Notes: generated from the letters alone by a model not told the origin. A stretch of 64,000 nucleotides of DNA from Microcoleus sp. FACHB-68 (GCF_014695715.1 NZ_JACJOT010000008.1:1054001-1118000), one strand, 5' to 3'; counted from the first letter of the stretch, positions 37,832 to 47,394 are shown. Translations and numbers: made by a program.

Positions 37832-38257
37832 ATGGCACAAACTTTAACTGGACAATCTCCGATCTTTGGCGGCGGCACCGGCGGCTTACTGTCAAAAGCA
37901 GAAGTCGAAGAAAAATACGCTATCACCTGGACTAGCCCGAAGGAACAGGTCTTTGAATTGCCCACCGGCGGTTCAGCTATCATGCGGCAAGGTGAAAACC
38001 TGCTGTACTTAGCCCGTAAGGAATACTGCATTGCCTTGGGTGGCCAGCAATTAAGGGCCAAGTTCAAAATTACGGACTACAAAATTTACCGGATTTACCC
38101 GAACGGCGAAATCCAGTACCTACATCCTAAAGATGGCGTCTTCCCTGAAAAGGTGAACGAAGGCCGTCCCTATGTGGGCAAGAATGACCGTAATATCGGC
38201 AGCAACCCGGAACCCGCCTCAATCAAATTCAGCGGTAAAAAGACTTACGAAGTTTAG
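37832..38257 (+). CDS. psaD: Photosystem I reaction centre subunit II
   Basis: A 141-residue protein of full length. It has [20 protein letters not shown] near the start, then [40 protein letters not shown] and [20 protein letters not shown]. PsaD is on the stromal (cytoplasmic) face of photosystem I and docks ferredoxin. The usual start MAQTLTGQ is at 37832; an upstream codon at 37799 would add 11 residues not seen in the family. trpE follows, as in many cyanobacteria. Confidence 0.98.
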   Translation: MAQTLTGQSPIFGGGTGGLLSKAEVEEKYAITWTSPKEQVFELPTGGSAIMRQGENLLYLARKEYCIALGGQQLRAKFKITDYKIYRIYPNGEIQYLHPKDGVFPEKVNEGRPYVGKNDRNIGSNPEPASIKFSGKKTYEV

Positions 38258-38700
38258 TTTTGGGGTGCTTCCCTTAAAACTGTGCGTCGTTACTTTTTGC
38301 AGATAAGGAGGGGGCGGGTTCACAGCCTGCCCTTTCCTTATCGCCTGTCTCAACCCTTGCACCCAAAAGCGTAGATGAGGAGACAGACCAAGAGCAGGTG
38401 AATTCAATCACTCTAGAACGGTTAATCTGACGAAACTGCTTCTCAACGATCAACCGATACCGGCAGAGTACGCTGCCCTATCATCTGCGGTTATTATTAA
38501 AAACACAGTGCCGGCAACAAGCTTGCTGGACAGTACAGCTCAGACTCTTTTAAATTTTGAATTTCTAAATTTTAAATTAAGCTCTAAGTGCGTGTAATCT
38601 GATTAAAAAGTTAGACATCTCAGGCTGAGCAGGTTGTTCTGGTCTTTGCAGCTCTAACGCAAATAAAAGTATTGCTAATGAACTACAGGTCGTTGCGTCC
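38258..38700. other. psaD-trpE intergenic region with hairpin
   Basis: About 440 bases. An extended hairpin at about 38303-38341 pairs AAGGAGGGGGCGGG with CCTGCCCTTTCCTT (with some G-U pairs) and is a likely psaD terminator. The rest includes an AT-rich stretch at 38550-38580. No trp attenuator-like leader peptide is evident. Confidence 0.5.
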
Positions 38701-40245
38701 ATGATTTTACCGGATTTTTCACAGTTTTCTCAGTTAGCCCAGCAAGGAAATTTTGTGCCGGTGTACCAGGAATGGGCGGCGGATCTTGATACGCCGGTGT
38801 CTGCTTGGTACAAAGTTTGCGCCGGCCAACCTTACAGCTTTCTTTTGGAGTCAGTGGAAGGCGGAGAAAAAATTGGCCGCTACAGTTTTCTCGGTTGCGA
38901 TCCGCTTTGGGTTCTGGAAACAAAAGCCAATCGCACCACCCAAACTCACCGCACCGGCAGCGTAGAAGTATTTGAAGGCGATCCCTTTGAAGTTCTGGCT
39001 AACTGCCTAAAACCCTATCAGCCGGTGAATTTGCCGCAACTGCCACCAGGAATCGGGGGTTTATTTGGTTTTTGGGGTTATGAACTCATTCCCTGGATTG
39101 AACCGCGTGTGCCGGTTTACCCCGCAGAAGAAACCGACTTGCCGGACGGGTTGTGGATGCAGGTAGATAACCTGCTGATTTTTGACCAAGTGAAGCGCAA
39201 GATTTGGGCGATCGCTTATGCGGATTTGCGGGATGCCGGTGGGGATTTAGCCGGCGCTTACCGGCAAGCCTGCGATCGCGTCAAAGCACTGGTGAGCAAA
39301 CTCCAGATGCCCCTATCGAGTCAAGATACACTTCTCGCTTGGACGCCACCAGAAAGCAAGGGAACCCAAGGGCCGGAATTAACTTATACCAGCAATATTT
39401 CCCAAGAGCAGTTTTGCGAGAATGTGCGAAAGGCAAAGGATTATATCAAAGCTGGGGATATTTTTCAAGTCGTTTTATCTCAGCGGCTACAAGCCGAGTA
39501 CACCGGCGATCCCTTTGCCCTTTATCGCTCACTGCGTTTAGTTAATCCTTCGCCTTACATGGCGTATTTGCACTTCGGGGACTGGCAGATTATTGGTTCA
39601 AGTCCAGAAGTCATGGTCAAAGCTGAGCGAACCGCAGATGGCAGTCAACAAGCGCTGCTGCGACCAATTGCCGGGACGCGCCGGCGGGGCCAAACGCCTC
39701 AGGAAGATGACGCCCTCGCTGAAGAATTGCTACGAGATCCCAAGGAAATTGCCGAACACGTCATGCTTGTAGACTTGGGCCGCAATGATGTAGGCCGCGC
39801 CTGTATCAACGGCACTGTTAAGGTTGACGAATTAATGATTATTGAGCGTTACTCTCATGTGATGCACATTGTCAGTAACGTGATTGGTCAATTAGCGAAG
39901 GATAAAACAGCCTGGGATTTACTGAAAGCTTGCTTCCCCGCCGGCACAGTTAGCGGTGCGCCTAAAATTCGGGCGATGGAAATTATTCATGAGTTAGAGG
40001 GATGCCGGCGCGGCCCTTATTCCGGTGCTTATGGCTATTACGATTTTGAGGGTCAGCTCAATAGTGCAATCGCCATTCGCACAATGGTGGTTCGCAGCCA
40101 AGGCAATGGGCAAAATATTGTATCTGTTCAAGCCGGTGCCGGTTTGGTTGCCGATTCTGAGCCAGAAAAAGAATACGAAGAAACCCTCAACAAAGCCAGA
40201 GGGATGCTGGAAGCCATTCGCTGTTTAAGCCGTGTTGATCGCTAA
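38701..40245 (+). CDS. trpE: Anthranilate synthase component I
   Basis: A 514-residue protein. N-terminal landmarks are YSFLLESVEGGEKIGRYSFL (the usual tryptophan-binding region); C-terminal chorismate-binding landmarks are GDIFQVVLSQR, SPEVMVK, PIAGTRRRG, LVDLGRNDVGR, FPAGTVSGAPKIRAMEII and YSGAYGYYDF. It makes anthranilate from chorismate with the TrpG amidotransferase. The LLES motif suggests feedback inhibition is retained. Confidence 0.95.
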   Translation: MILPDFSQFSQLAQQGNFVPVYQEWAADLDTPVSAWYKVCAGQPYSFLLESVEGGEKIGRYSFLGCDPLWVLETKANRTTQTHRTGSVEVFEGDPFEVLANCLKPYQPVNLPQLPPGIGGLFGFWGYELIPWIEPRVPVYPAEETDLPDGLWMQVDNLLIFDQVKRKIWAIAYADLRDAGGDLAGAYRQACDRVKALVSKLQMPLSSQDTLLAWTPPESKGTQGPELTYTSNISQEQFCENVRKAKDYIKAGDIFQVVLSQRLQAEYTGDPFALYRSLRLVNPSPYMAYLHFGDWQIIGSSPEVMVKAERTADGSQQALLRPIAGTRRRGQTPQEDDALAEELLRDPKEIAEHVMLVDLGRNDVGRACINGTVKVDELMIIERYSHVMHIVSNVIGQLAKDKTAWDLLKACFPAGTVSGAPKIRAMEIIHELEGCRRGPYSGAYGYYDFEGQLNSAIAIRTMVVRSQGNGQNIVSVQAGAGLVADSEPEKEYEETLNKARGMLEAIRCLSRVDR

Positions 40246-40255
40246 TTGCTCTTGG

Positions 40256-40274
40256 GGCCGGCATCTTGCCGGCC
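40256..40274. terminator. Compact hairpin after trpE
   Basis: GGCCGGCA and TGCCGGCC form a perfect 8-bp stem with a 3-base loop, 10 bases after the trpE stop. No T tract follows, but position and stability suggest a transcription end. Confidence 0.65.
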
Positions 40275-40333
40275 TCAAAGAAGAATAGCGAGTTTGTGGC
40301 AAAATAAGCTTTCCCACATCTAATACCTATTCT

Positions 40334-40780
40334 CTAAAAGTTCACTACAGATAGAGCTGATAAGACATCATGCCGTACAGTAATTGATGCGAGAATTGGT
40401 GGCGTTAATTTTTCCAGTTCGACTTTGAGATCTTGCCGCAATTCCTCTAGATTTTTTGGCATCGACCAATGCCAGGGGCGCTTGAGATATTGCCAAACTT
40501 GTTCATAGGGCTTCGCCCCGCCGCAGGCGTAAGGATTTAATTGCGTACAGTACGCCGGCTAAAAGAATAAAATGATACTGAAAGAATAAAATGATGTTGT
40601 TTGGCAAGAAAGAGCCGTTTCGCTTTATGAAAGGCTCCATTATCCAATTGGATAATTAATAGCGAATCTTCAAACTGTTGAGAAATCAAATTCAAAAAAA
40701 TTTGAAAACAATCTGTATTTAGGTAAGAAAACTCCCAAAAGAAATTTTCTCCCCTTAACGGTGTTCCTCGAATGATGACA
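40334..40780 (-). pseudogene. IS630-like transposase remnant (left)
   Basis: Minus-strand reading gives DDE-transposase pieces in more than one frame: NFFWEFSYLNTDCFQIFLNL and LLIIQLDNGAFHKAKRLFLA (about 40590-40760), a damaged stretch, then EQVWQYLKR and MPKNLEELRQDLKVELEKL with a TAG at 40334-40336. These match the middle and C-terminus of an IS630-family transposase (second catalytic D in LDNGAFH). The N-terminus is missing and a frame break removes activity. Confidence 0.72.
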
Positions 40781-40927
40781 CTTGAAAGTTCACGCGAATC
40801 AATGGACAAGATGATCGACAGTCACACCGACCAAGCCAATGTTGCTCATGCACTGCTGCAAAGTAATGCTCCAGACGAGCAGGCGATCGGCACCGCAATA
40901 CAGGGAAACCTTGAACTGCAAAAATAA
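40772..40927 (+). CDS. Small ORF upstream of the PLP-enzyme gene
   Basis: A 51-residue frame beginning MMTLESSRESMDKMIDSH and ending GNLELQK, finishing 20 bases before the PLP-enzyme ATG. It is acidic and soluble, with no known motif and no clear ribosome site. It could be the residue of a gene truncated on insertion, or a leader ORF. Confidence 0.3.
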   Translation: MMTLESSRESMDKMIDSHTDQANVAHALLQSNAPDEQAIGTAIQGNLELQK

Positions 40928-40947
40928 CTCAGGAGATCTTTCACTTC

Positions 40948-42162
40948 ATGTCAGCAAATAATTTCGAGTTTCAAGGGTTGCAAACGACAGCAATTCATGC
41001 TGGAGAAAAACCTGATAGCACTACTCGTGCTTCCTCCCCCAATATTGTAATGTCATCATCTTTTGTGACCGATGCAGATACTCCTTTCTCGGCTGAGAAT
41101 TTACAGGGTCAAACAACGTTCTTTTATACCCGTGAGGGCAATCCAACTGTTCAACAGCTAGAGCAAAAATTGGCAGCTTTAGAAGGCGCTGAGGCTTGTG
41201 TGGCATTTGGGAGCGGTATGGCAGCCATTTCAGCCTTGATGTTTCACCAGCTTAAGTCGGGCGACCACTTGGTGATGAGCGACGTTGCTTATGTTGGCGC
41301 GGCTGAATTGATGAAGGGATTGATTCCTAGTTTTGGGATTCAGGTAACGCGAGTCAACACAACAGATTTGAAGGCTGTAGAAGCAGCAATCCAAACCAAT
41401 ACCAAGCTGATTCATATTGAAACCCCTTGTAACCCGATTGTTAGATTGTCGGATATTAGGGCAATCGCACAAATAGCTCATGCTGCTGGTGCAAAGCTCT
41501 CGGTTGATTCGACCTTTGCCACCCCTGTAGCAACTCAGCCCCTCAGTTTAGGTGCAGATTTTGTCGTCCACTCCCTAAGCAAGTATTTATGTGGACATGG
41601 GGATGCAATTGGTGGAGCAGTTCTGGGGGCAAGCGATGAACTATCAGGAATTCGTGATCTGCTGGTTCATCTGGGGGGTGCGCTTAGCCCATTTAACGCT
41701 TGGCTGATCATGCGGGGGATCGCTACATTGCCTATCCGCATGAAAGCTCATCAGGAAAATGCACTGAAAGTGGCACAATTCCTGGAATCTCATCCTCAAG
41801 TCAAACAGATGATTTATCCAGGTCTACCCTCCCATCCGCAACACGAATTAGCAAAACGGCAGATGCGAAACTTTTCTGGCATGATTGCTTTCCAGGCCAA
41901 AGATGCTCTTGCCGTTGCTCAAGCTTTTGCCCAGCGATTGCAAGTCATTCACTATGCTGTGTCTCTTGGTCATCAGCGTAGTCTTATCTACTATATTTCG
42001 ACTCAGGAAATGCTAGAAACCTCTTTCGCACTCGATGAGACGCAGGCTGAGGCGTACCGCAACTTTGCAGGGGATGGGGTTTTCAGACTATCAGTGGGAC
42101 TTGAAGACGCGGAGGATCTCTGTAGGGACTTAGATCAAACAATGTCAAGCGTTGGAGGGTAA
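40948..42162 (+). CDS. PLP-dependent Cys/Met metabolism enzyme (trans-sulfuration family)
   Basis: A 404-residue enzyme of the cystathionine gamma-synthase/gamma-lyase/methionine gamma-lyase family. The PLP lysine is K212 in HSLSKYLCGHGDAIGG; FYTREGNPT, FGSGMAAISA and RLSVGLED are family motifs. The Tyr-x-Cys typical of methionine gamma-lyase is AYVG here, so the exact reaction is open. AGGAG precedes the ATG. The gene lies between inverted transposase remnants and contains no CCGG, unlike the rest of the window. Confidence 0.85.
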   Translation: MSANNFEFQGLQTTAIHAGEKPDSTTRASSPNIVMSSSFVTDADTPFSAENLQGQTTFFYTREGNPTVQQLEQKLAALEGAEACVAFGSGMAAISALMFHQLKSGDHLVMSDVAYVGAAELMKGLIPSFGIQVTRVNTTDLKAVEAAIQTNTKLIHIETPCNPIVRLSDIRAIAQIAHAAGAKLSVDSTFATPVATQPLSLGADFVVHSLSKYLCGHGDAIGGAVLGASDELSGIRDLLVHLGGALSPFNAWLIMRGIATLPIRMKAHQENALKVAQFLESHPQVKQMIYPGLPSHPQHELAKRQMRNFSGMIAFQAKDALAVAQAFAQRLQVIHYAVSLGHQRSLIYYISTQEMLETSFALDETQAEAYRNFAGDGVFRLSVGLEDAEDLCRDLDQTMSSVGG

Positions 42163-42184
42163 GCTATTGTCGCGTAGCGAGCTA

Positions 42185-42343
42185 AATGGATTCTTACGCC
42201 GATTGCGTTGGTCGATGCCAAAAAATTTAGAAAAATTGCGGCAAAATCTCGAAGTCGAGCTGGAAAATTTAACGTCACCAATTCTCGCATCAATTACTGT
42301 ACGGCATGATATCTTATCAGCTTTATGTGTAGTTGACTTTTAG
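42185..42343 (+). pseudogene. IS630-like transposase C-terminal fragment (right)
   Basis: Codes for MPKNLEKLRQNLEVELENL and the following ILASITVRHDILSALCVV, ending with TAG at 42341. It is a diverged inverted copy of the C-terminus in the left remnant (40334-40470). Only the last 40-50 codons remain. The open frame runs on from the end of the PLP gene by chance. Confidence 0.72.
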
Positions 42344-42408
42344 AGAATTAGTATACATTTGCTCTCAACACGAGCGAGCAGAAATTCCTTGTGTTTCTCC
42401 TCTCTTCC

Positions 42409-43695
42409 CTAGCTTCTAGTCTTTTGCATGACGACAGCCTCCACCGGCACGACTCCAGATTCCACACTATTGAGGCATCGGGCTGCCTCACGGGAGAGAT
42501 CCAAGGCTCTATCCCCAACATAAGGGCCACGATCATTGACTCGCACAATCACGGTCTTGCGACTTTCCAGGCTGGTTACTTTCAAATAGGTATCGAAAGG
42601 CAAGGAGGGATGGGCGGCAGTAAGTTCTGTTTGCCGATACGTTTCACCTGTGGCAGTGGGGCGACCTTCAAAATAAGGCCCATACCAAGAAGCCAACCCC
42701 GCAATTTTCCTTGGTGTTTCCACCAATTGATGCATCTTCGCTTGAGCTTCTACTAGGGTTAATGGGGGAGTTTCTAGAGCAATTCGGAGATTGTTCACCC
42801 ACTCAATCGCTAGTAATTCGCGGTTAGTTTTAAGACCGGCACTTAGTTTTTTATCGATTGTCAGGATTATGCGAGTGCCGGCTTTAAGCGCAGGCATTCC
42901 ATTCACCATTGTCGGCTGTAGTTGTGCCGGCTGGAAATGCCGGTCTTTTAAAGATTGTTCTAAAGCCTGAGCAATCTTATTTGCTTGGGCGCGTCCGGGC
43001 ACTTCTGCAATCACATATTCCTTCACCCGAACCTGAAACGTCTCCAGGTTGGAGGATGAGCCGGCAGCCTCCCGATCCTGTCTCGACTTCAAATTTCGCC
43101 AAAAGCCTTGCAGCTTGGTGTCTCCAGCCTTAGCTTGAGTGCTGCCGGCTTGAGCGTTTTGCTCGGTGCGAATAACCACCACCGACACCGGCACCGTCTG
43201 AGAGGGGGGTTCAACTCTCTCGGTTCGAGGCACTAAATTGTGAAAAAACTCAAAAATTTTATTCGCGGAATCGCTTTCAACTGGAACTTTGACATCCAAC
43301 GGTTCAAACGGCTGCTGAGTGGTTTGTGAAACCGTGATTAATTGAGGGGTTTGCGGCACTTGCTCAGAAGGGCAAAGCGGTTTGTCTGCAAAATTTAGCC
43401 ACGGCCAAGAACGGAACGGTTTGACTCGCTTTAGTTGAGGGGAATTGCGTCCCCGCTGAAGCATCCAATTAAGCGGCAGCAGGACAACTGGGGGAGCAAA
43501 TGAACTTGAAATGCTTGTACTTGCTTTTGCCTGAGAGAACCAAGAATGAGACCAATTAATCTCAAAACCGGCTGCCGATAAACCTTTGGCTGGAACTGCG
43601 CTGATTAAGGGAACGGGGCTTTTGGCTAACCCGTGACCAGATGCCACTACACAGCTCAAACAAGGTGTTATCCAAATAAGTCCGAGAAACGGCAT
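42409..43695 (-). CDS. rlpA: RlpA-like septal ring lytic transglycosylase family protein
   Basis: A 428-residue protein with a hydrophobic N-terminus (signal-like, about 1-25), a long Pro/Ser-rich middle and a C-terminal double-psi beta-barrel (about 335-425): GLASWYGPYFEGRPTATGE, LPFDTYLKVTSLESRKTVIV, VNDRGPYVGDRALDLS. RlpA proteins act on denuded glycan strands in the cell wall or bind them. Cyanobacterial forms carry the barrel at the end of a long stalk, as here. GAGGAAAG precedes the ATG. Confidence 0.87.
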   Translation of the reverse strand: MPFLGLIWITPCLSCVVASGHGLAKSPVPLISAVPAKGLSAAGFEINWSHSWFSQAKASTSISSSFAPPVVLLPLNWMLQRGRNSPQLKRVKPFRSWPWLNFADKPLCPSEQVPQTPQLITVSQTTQQPFEPLDVKVPVESDSANKIFEFFHNLVPRTERVEPPSQTVPVSVVVIRTEQNAQAGSTQAKAGDTKLQGFWRNLKSRQDREAAGSSSNLETFQVRVKEYVIAEVPGRAQANKIAQALEQSLKDRHFQPAQLQPTMVNGMPALKAGTRIILTIDKKLSAGLKTNRELLAIEWVNNLRIALETPPLTLVEAQAKMHQLVETPRKIAGLASWYGPYFEGRPTATGETYRQTELTAAHPSLPFDTYLKVTSLESRKTVIVRVNDRGPYVGDRALDLSREAARCLNSVESGVVPVEAVVMQKTRS

Positions 43696-44265
43696 GGGCT
43701 TTCCTCTGCTACAAGTTGTGTGCGATCAGTTGGCTCCTTAAAAAATAGAAACGATCCTTCATAATTCGTAACGTATATGCACCACTAAGTAAATAGTAAT
43801 AAGCGATACCCCAGCCGAAAGTCAACCTTTTTGTCTACGAATGCTGTGATCCCAGGCCCAAAAGCTGCTTATTTTCGTCCATACAGATTGCCGGCAACCA
43901 GCCTGTTTCCCTGTTTAGCAGGGGCACTTGAGGGGCAGATAGCGCTCAAAAATTAGCGATGGCACCCGTGAGTAAACAGCGGCGTTCGGCTGTAAAATAC
44001 AACATCTGTTGCTGTTGAGATCAGTTAGAGCCTTGCAAACCAGTGCGGAATCTATCGAGAATCCTTTACTTTTTCAATGAAAGAGCCGGTTGCATCGCCG
44101 GCTTAATCAGGCTGCCGGTGATGCGAGTGAGCCTGAAAAAATGGCCAATTGTGATCATTGGATGCGCGATAGACTTAACCGAGTGCCGGTAAAAAAACAA
44201 AAATAGGCTCTTTAATTGGTTACAGCTTCAGTAAAATATTCTCAAAGAATTTCCCTTTAGTTGTT
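43696..44265. other. Divergent promoter region rlpA/natB
   Basis: About 570 bases between divergent genes. It must hold both promoters. Several TGCCGG palindrome copies are present (for example near 43890, 44115 and 44182). No NtcA-type GTA-N8-TAC site was found by eye. Confidence 0.45.
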
Positions 44266-45495
44266 ATGAAAAAATTTGCTGTTCATCGTACCTGTGCTTT
44301 ATTTGTTACTTTGGCTGTATTGCTAAGTGCTTGTGGTGAGACAAATAGTGCTTCAAATTCCTCAACTGAAACCACGTCTTCAACAACAGCCGGCTCATCT
44401 GGGGCAATTCCTATTGGCGTTGCGGTAGGACAAACCGGCAACGTTGGTTTAATCGGTCAAGAATCTGTTGCCGGTGCAAAAATTGCTGAAAAATATTTCA
44501 ATGACAAAGGCGGTGTTGACGGCACCCCCATTAAACTGATTCTTGAAGACACGGGAGGGGATGAAGCCGGCGCGATTAATGCCTTTCAATCGTTGATTAC
44601 TAAACACAAAGTCGTTGGCATTGTTGGGCCGAGCCGGTCACAGCAAGGGTTTGCTGCCCAGCCGGTGGCAAATAACGCCAAAGTGCCGGTACTTGGGCCT
44701 TCTACTACGGCTAAAGGAATTCCCCAAATTGGAGACTATATCGCTCGCGTTTCAGCACCCGTAACGATCGTTGCACCCAATGCAGTGAAAGCAGCAATTA
44801 AGCTCAATCCTAAGCTCAAAAGAGTTGCCGTTTTTTATGCTCAAGATGATGCTTATAGCAAATCTGAAACAGACATTTTTCAGCAGACTGTGAAGGAACA
44901 AGGACTTGATCTTGTCACCGTCCAAAAGTTCCAAACAACTGACACAGACTTTCAAACCCAAGCAACTAACGGGATGAATTTAAAACCCGATCTAGTGATT
45001 ATTTCTAGTCTAACTTCTGACGGAGGAAACTTGGTTCGGCAATTGCGAGAACTCGGTTATAAAGGCTTAATTATTGGGGGTAACGGTCTCAATACTCCTA
45101 ATGTCTATCCAGTCTGTAAAGCACTTTGTGATGGGGTGTTAGTTGCCCAAGCTTACAGTCCTGAGCATTCGAGCGAAATCAATAACGTGTATCGCACAGC
45201 TTATACCAATCAATATAAAAAAGATCCCCCTCAATTTAGCGCTCAAGCTTTCACCGCTGTTCAAGTATTCGTAGAAGCCCTAAAAGCAGTCGATCAGAAA
45301 ACTGACATTTCTAAAATGTCCCTTCCTCAACTGCGAACAGAACTGAACAAACAGATATTAGCTGGAAAGTACGATACGCCCATCGGTGAGATTTCTTTTA
45401 CCTCAGAAGGAGAAATCGTTCAGAAAGATTTTTACGTCGCTCAAATCAAAATGGATGCTGATGGAAACAAGGGTAAATTTACTTACCTGAAATAA
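44266..45495 (+). CDS. natB: Amino-acid ABC transporter substrate-binding lipoprotein
   Basis: A 409-residue lipoprotein (lipobox LLSAC, C23) with a Ser/Thr linker and a Leu/Ile/Val-type binding domain: IPIGVAVGQTGNVGLIGQES, GIVGPSRSQQG and VLGPSTTAKG. The order of the five transporter genes that follow matches the cyanobacterial neutral amino-acid system NatABCDE. A urea-binding UrtA is less likely from the sequence. Confidence 0.75.
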   Translation: MKKFAVHRTCALFVTLAVLLSACGETNSASNSSTETTSSTTAGSSGAIPIGVAVGQTGNVGLIGQESVAGAKIAEKYFNDKGGVDGTPIKLILEDTGGDEAGAINAFQSLITKHKVVGIVGPSRSQQGFAAQPVANNAKVPVLGPSTTAKGIPQIGDYIARVSAPVTIVAPNAVKAAIKLNPKLKRVAVFYAQDDAYSKSETDIFQQTVKEQGLDLVTVQKFQTTDTDFQTQATNGMNLKPDLVIISSLTSDGGNLVRQLRELGYKGLIIGGNGLNTPNVYPVCKALCDGVLVAQAYSPEHSSEINNVYRTAYTNQYKKDPPQFSAQAFTAVQVFVEALKAVDQKTDISKMSLPQLRTELNKQILAGKYDTPIGEISFTSEGEIVQKDFYVAQIKMDADGNKGKFTYLK

Positions 45496-45517
45496 GGGTA
45501 TTGCTTTTAAGAAGTCA

Positions 45518-45562
45518 CGCAAAGGAACGCAGAGTCAATGAAAATCTTTGCGTTTCTTTGCG
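45518..45562. repeat. Imperfect palindrome between natB and natC
   Basis: Arms at 45518-45534 (CGCAAAGGAACGCAGAG) and 45546-45562 (CTTTGCGTTTCTTTGCG) match at 15 of 17 bases. The element belongs to a common cyanobacterial repeat type. After a binding-protein gene it may stabilise the natB message, giving excess NatB over the membrane parts (inference). Confidence 0.7.
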
Positions 45563-45614
45563 TTTAGTATAAAATAAGCGCGTCCCTAATCGATGGAGAT
45601 CAATTAGAATAATT

Positions 45615-46565
45615 ATGGATTTAACTTTATTTTTTCAACAATTTCTTAACGGGTTATCGATTGGGAGTGTTTATGCCATTTTTGCACTGGGATACACTCT
45701 CATCTTCTCTATTTTGGGCATTATTAATTTCGCACATGGGGCAATTTTTACCCTAGGTGCCTACTTTACTTATGCGTTGATGGGTGGTGCCTTCGGTTTT
45801 AATGGATTATTAGCAAACGCACAATTGCCTATTCGCTTACCTTTTATCTTGGCATTGCTTTTAGGCAGTACCCTAGCCGGTTTGGTTGGAGTGGCTGTGG
45901 AACGTTTGGCTTTTCGACCTTTGCGCCGGCAGGGTGCAGATCCGCTGCTGACGGTGGTTTCAAGCTTAGGGGTGGCCTTAGTTATTGTCAATTTAATTCA
46001 GTATTTAGTGGGGGCAGAAAGCTACACATTTCCCGCTAATACTTATGGCAATTTGCCCCCATCCATTAACTTTGGTACGCCGGAAAACCCCATCCCTATT
46101 CGCACAGTTCAGATAGTAATCTTTGGGGTTTCTGTGTTAATTTTGCTAATCCTCACTTATTTCATCAATCGCACGAAATACGGGAAAGCAATGCGGGCTG
46201 TTGCTGAAGATGGGCTGACGGCTAGTTTGCTTGGGATTAACACGGATTTTTTTATCGTTCTGACATTTTTTATCAGCAGCTTTTTGGCAGGATTGGCGGG
46301 AACGTTAGTCGGTTCTAGCGTGAGTATTGCCGGCCCTTATTTTGGAATTGCTGTTGGGCTTAAAGGCTTAGCAGTGATTGTGTTGGGAGGTTTAGGCAGT
46401 ATTCCCGGTGCAGTGGTGGGGGGTTTGGCAATTGGACTGGTGGAGGCGTTTGTACCGGGAGAATTTTCTGCCTATAAAGATGCGGTTGCCTTTGGGATAT
46501 TGTTTTTCATGCTATTAGTTAAACCTGAAGGCTTGCTGGGCCGCCGGTTTGTGCAAAAAGTGTAG
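45615..46565 (+). CDS. natC: Branched-chain/neutral amino-acid ABC permease (LivH type)
   Basis: A 316-residue protein with about eight membrane helices. LivH hallmarks are FLNGLSIGSVYAIFALGYTL, IINFAHGAIFTLGAY and the coupling-loop region RAVAEDGLTASLLGINTD. It forms the channel with NatD. The DUF2887 gene begins 40 bases downstream and interrupts the operon order. Confidence 0.85.
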   Translation: MDLTLFFQQFLNGLSIGSVYAIFALGYTLIFSILGIINFAHGAIFTLGAYFTYALMGGAFGFNGLLANAQLPIRLPFILALLLGSTLAGLVGVAVERLAFRPLRRQGADPLLTVVSSLGVALVIVNLIQYLVGAESYTFPANTYGNLPPSINFGTPENPIPIRTVQIVIFGVSVLILLILTYFINRTKYGKAMRAVAEDGLTASLLGINTDFFIVLTFFISSFLAGLAGTLVGSSVSIAGPYFGIAVGLKGLAVIVLGGLGSIPGAVVGGLAIGLVEAFVPGEFSAYKDAVAFGILFFMLLVKPEGLLGRRFVQKV

Positions 46566-46605
46566 GGCATCAGGCTTTTAAAATGCTTTTTAATCTGCCT
46601 AAGTC

Positions 46606-47394
46606 ATGAAAACAGATAGCCTCTTTTATCAGATTTTTCAAACATTTCCCGGCATTTTCTTTGAGTTAATCGGTCAGCCGGCATCCGAAGGCAATGCTTA
46701 TCAGTTCCAGTCAGTTGAAATTAAGGAAACCGTTAAACGTATTGATGGCGTGTTTGTGCCGGCAACTGAGACTCAACAGCCGATCTATTTTGTTGAAGTT
46801 CAATTTCAGTCTGACAAGGATTTTTACTACCGATTCTTTACTGAAATTTTCCTCTATCTAGGGCAAAACAAACCAAAAAAAGATTGGCGTGCAGTGCCGG
46901 TGTTTTATCAACGCCGGCTCGATCCAGGAGTCCCCATAGAATATCAGTGTCTGCTTGCCAGTCAGCAAGTGCAGTGGGTTTACTTAGATGAATTAGGTGA
47001 AACCGCAAACCAATCACTGGGAGTGGGAATGGTGCAATTAGTGGTTGAAGATGAGGCAACCGCACAGCGACAAGCCAGACAGTTAATCCAGAAAGCGCAG
47101 ATAGAGCTTGAGGATGAGGCAATTAAGCGAAAGGTGATAGAATTTATTGAGACAATCTTGCTCTATAAATTTCCCAATTTAAGCCGGCAGGAGATAGAAG
47201 CCATGTTTGACTTAAGTGAGTTAAAGCAGACGAGATACTTTCAAGATATTAAGGAAGAAGGCAAGTTAGAAGGCAAGTTAGAAACAGTGCCTCGGCTAGT
47301 GCAATTAGGGTTAAGTTTTGAACAGATAGCAGCAGCATTAGAGTTGGATATTGAAAGGGTAAGGCAGGCATCTGAAAGACAATCTGATAGCTGA
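46606..47394 (+). CDS. DUF2887 / Rpn-type PD-(D/E)XK nuclease-like protein
   Basis: A 262-residue protein. The N-terminal nuclease-like core includes D47 (RIDGVF) and E64/Q66 (FVEVQFQ), a PD-(D/E)XK variant, and KTDSLFYQIFQTFPGIFFEL at the start. The C-terminal tail (about 205-262) is helical, with EGKLEGKLE and a small LGLSFEQIAAALEL helix-turn-helix-like end. Relatives promote DNA recombination or are linked to transposition. It lies between natC and natD on the same strand. Confidence 0.85.
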   Translation: MKTDSLFYQIFQTFPGIFFELIGQPASEGNAYQFQSVEIKETVKRIDGVFVPATETQQPIYFVEVQFQSDKDFYYRFFTEIFLYLGQNKPKKDWRAVPVFYQRRLDPGVPIEYQCLLASQQVQWVYLDELGETANQSLGVGMVQLVVEDEATAQRQARQLIQKAQIELEDEAIKRKVIEFIETILLYKFPNLSRQEIEAMFDLSELKQTRYFQDIKEEGKLEGKLETVPRLVQLGLSFEQIAAALELDIERVRQASERQSDS

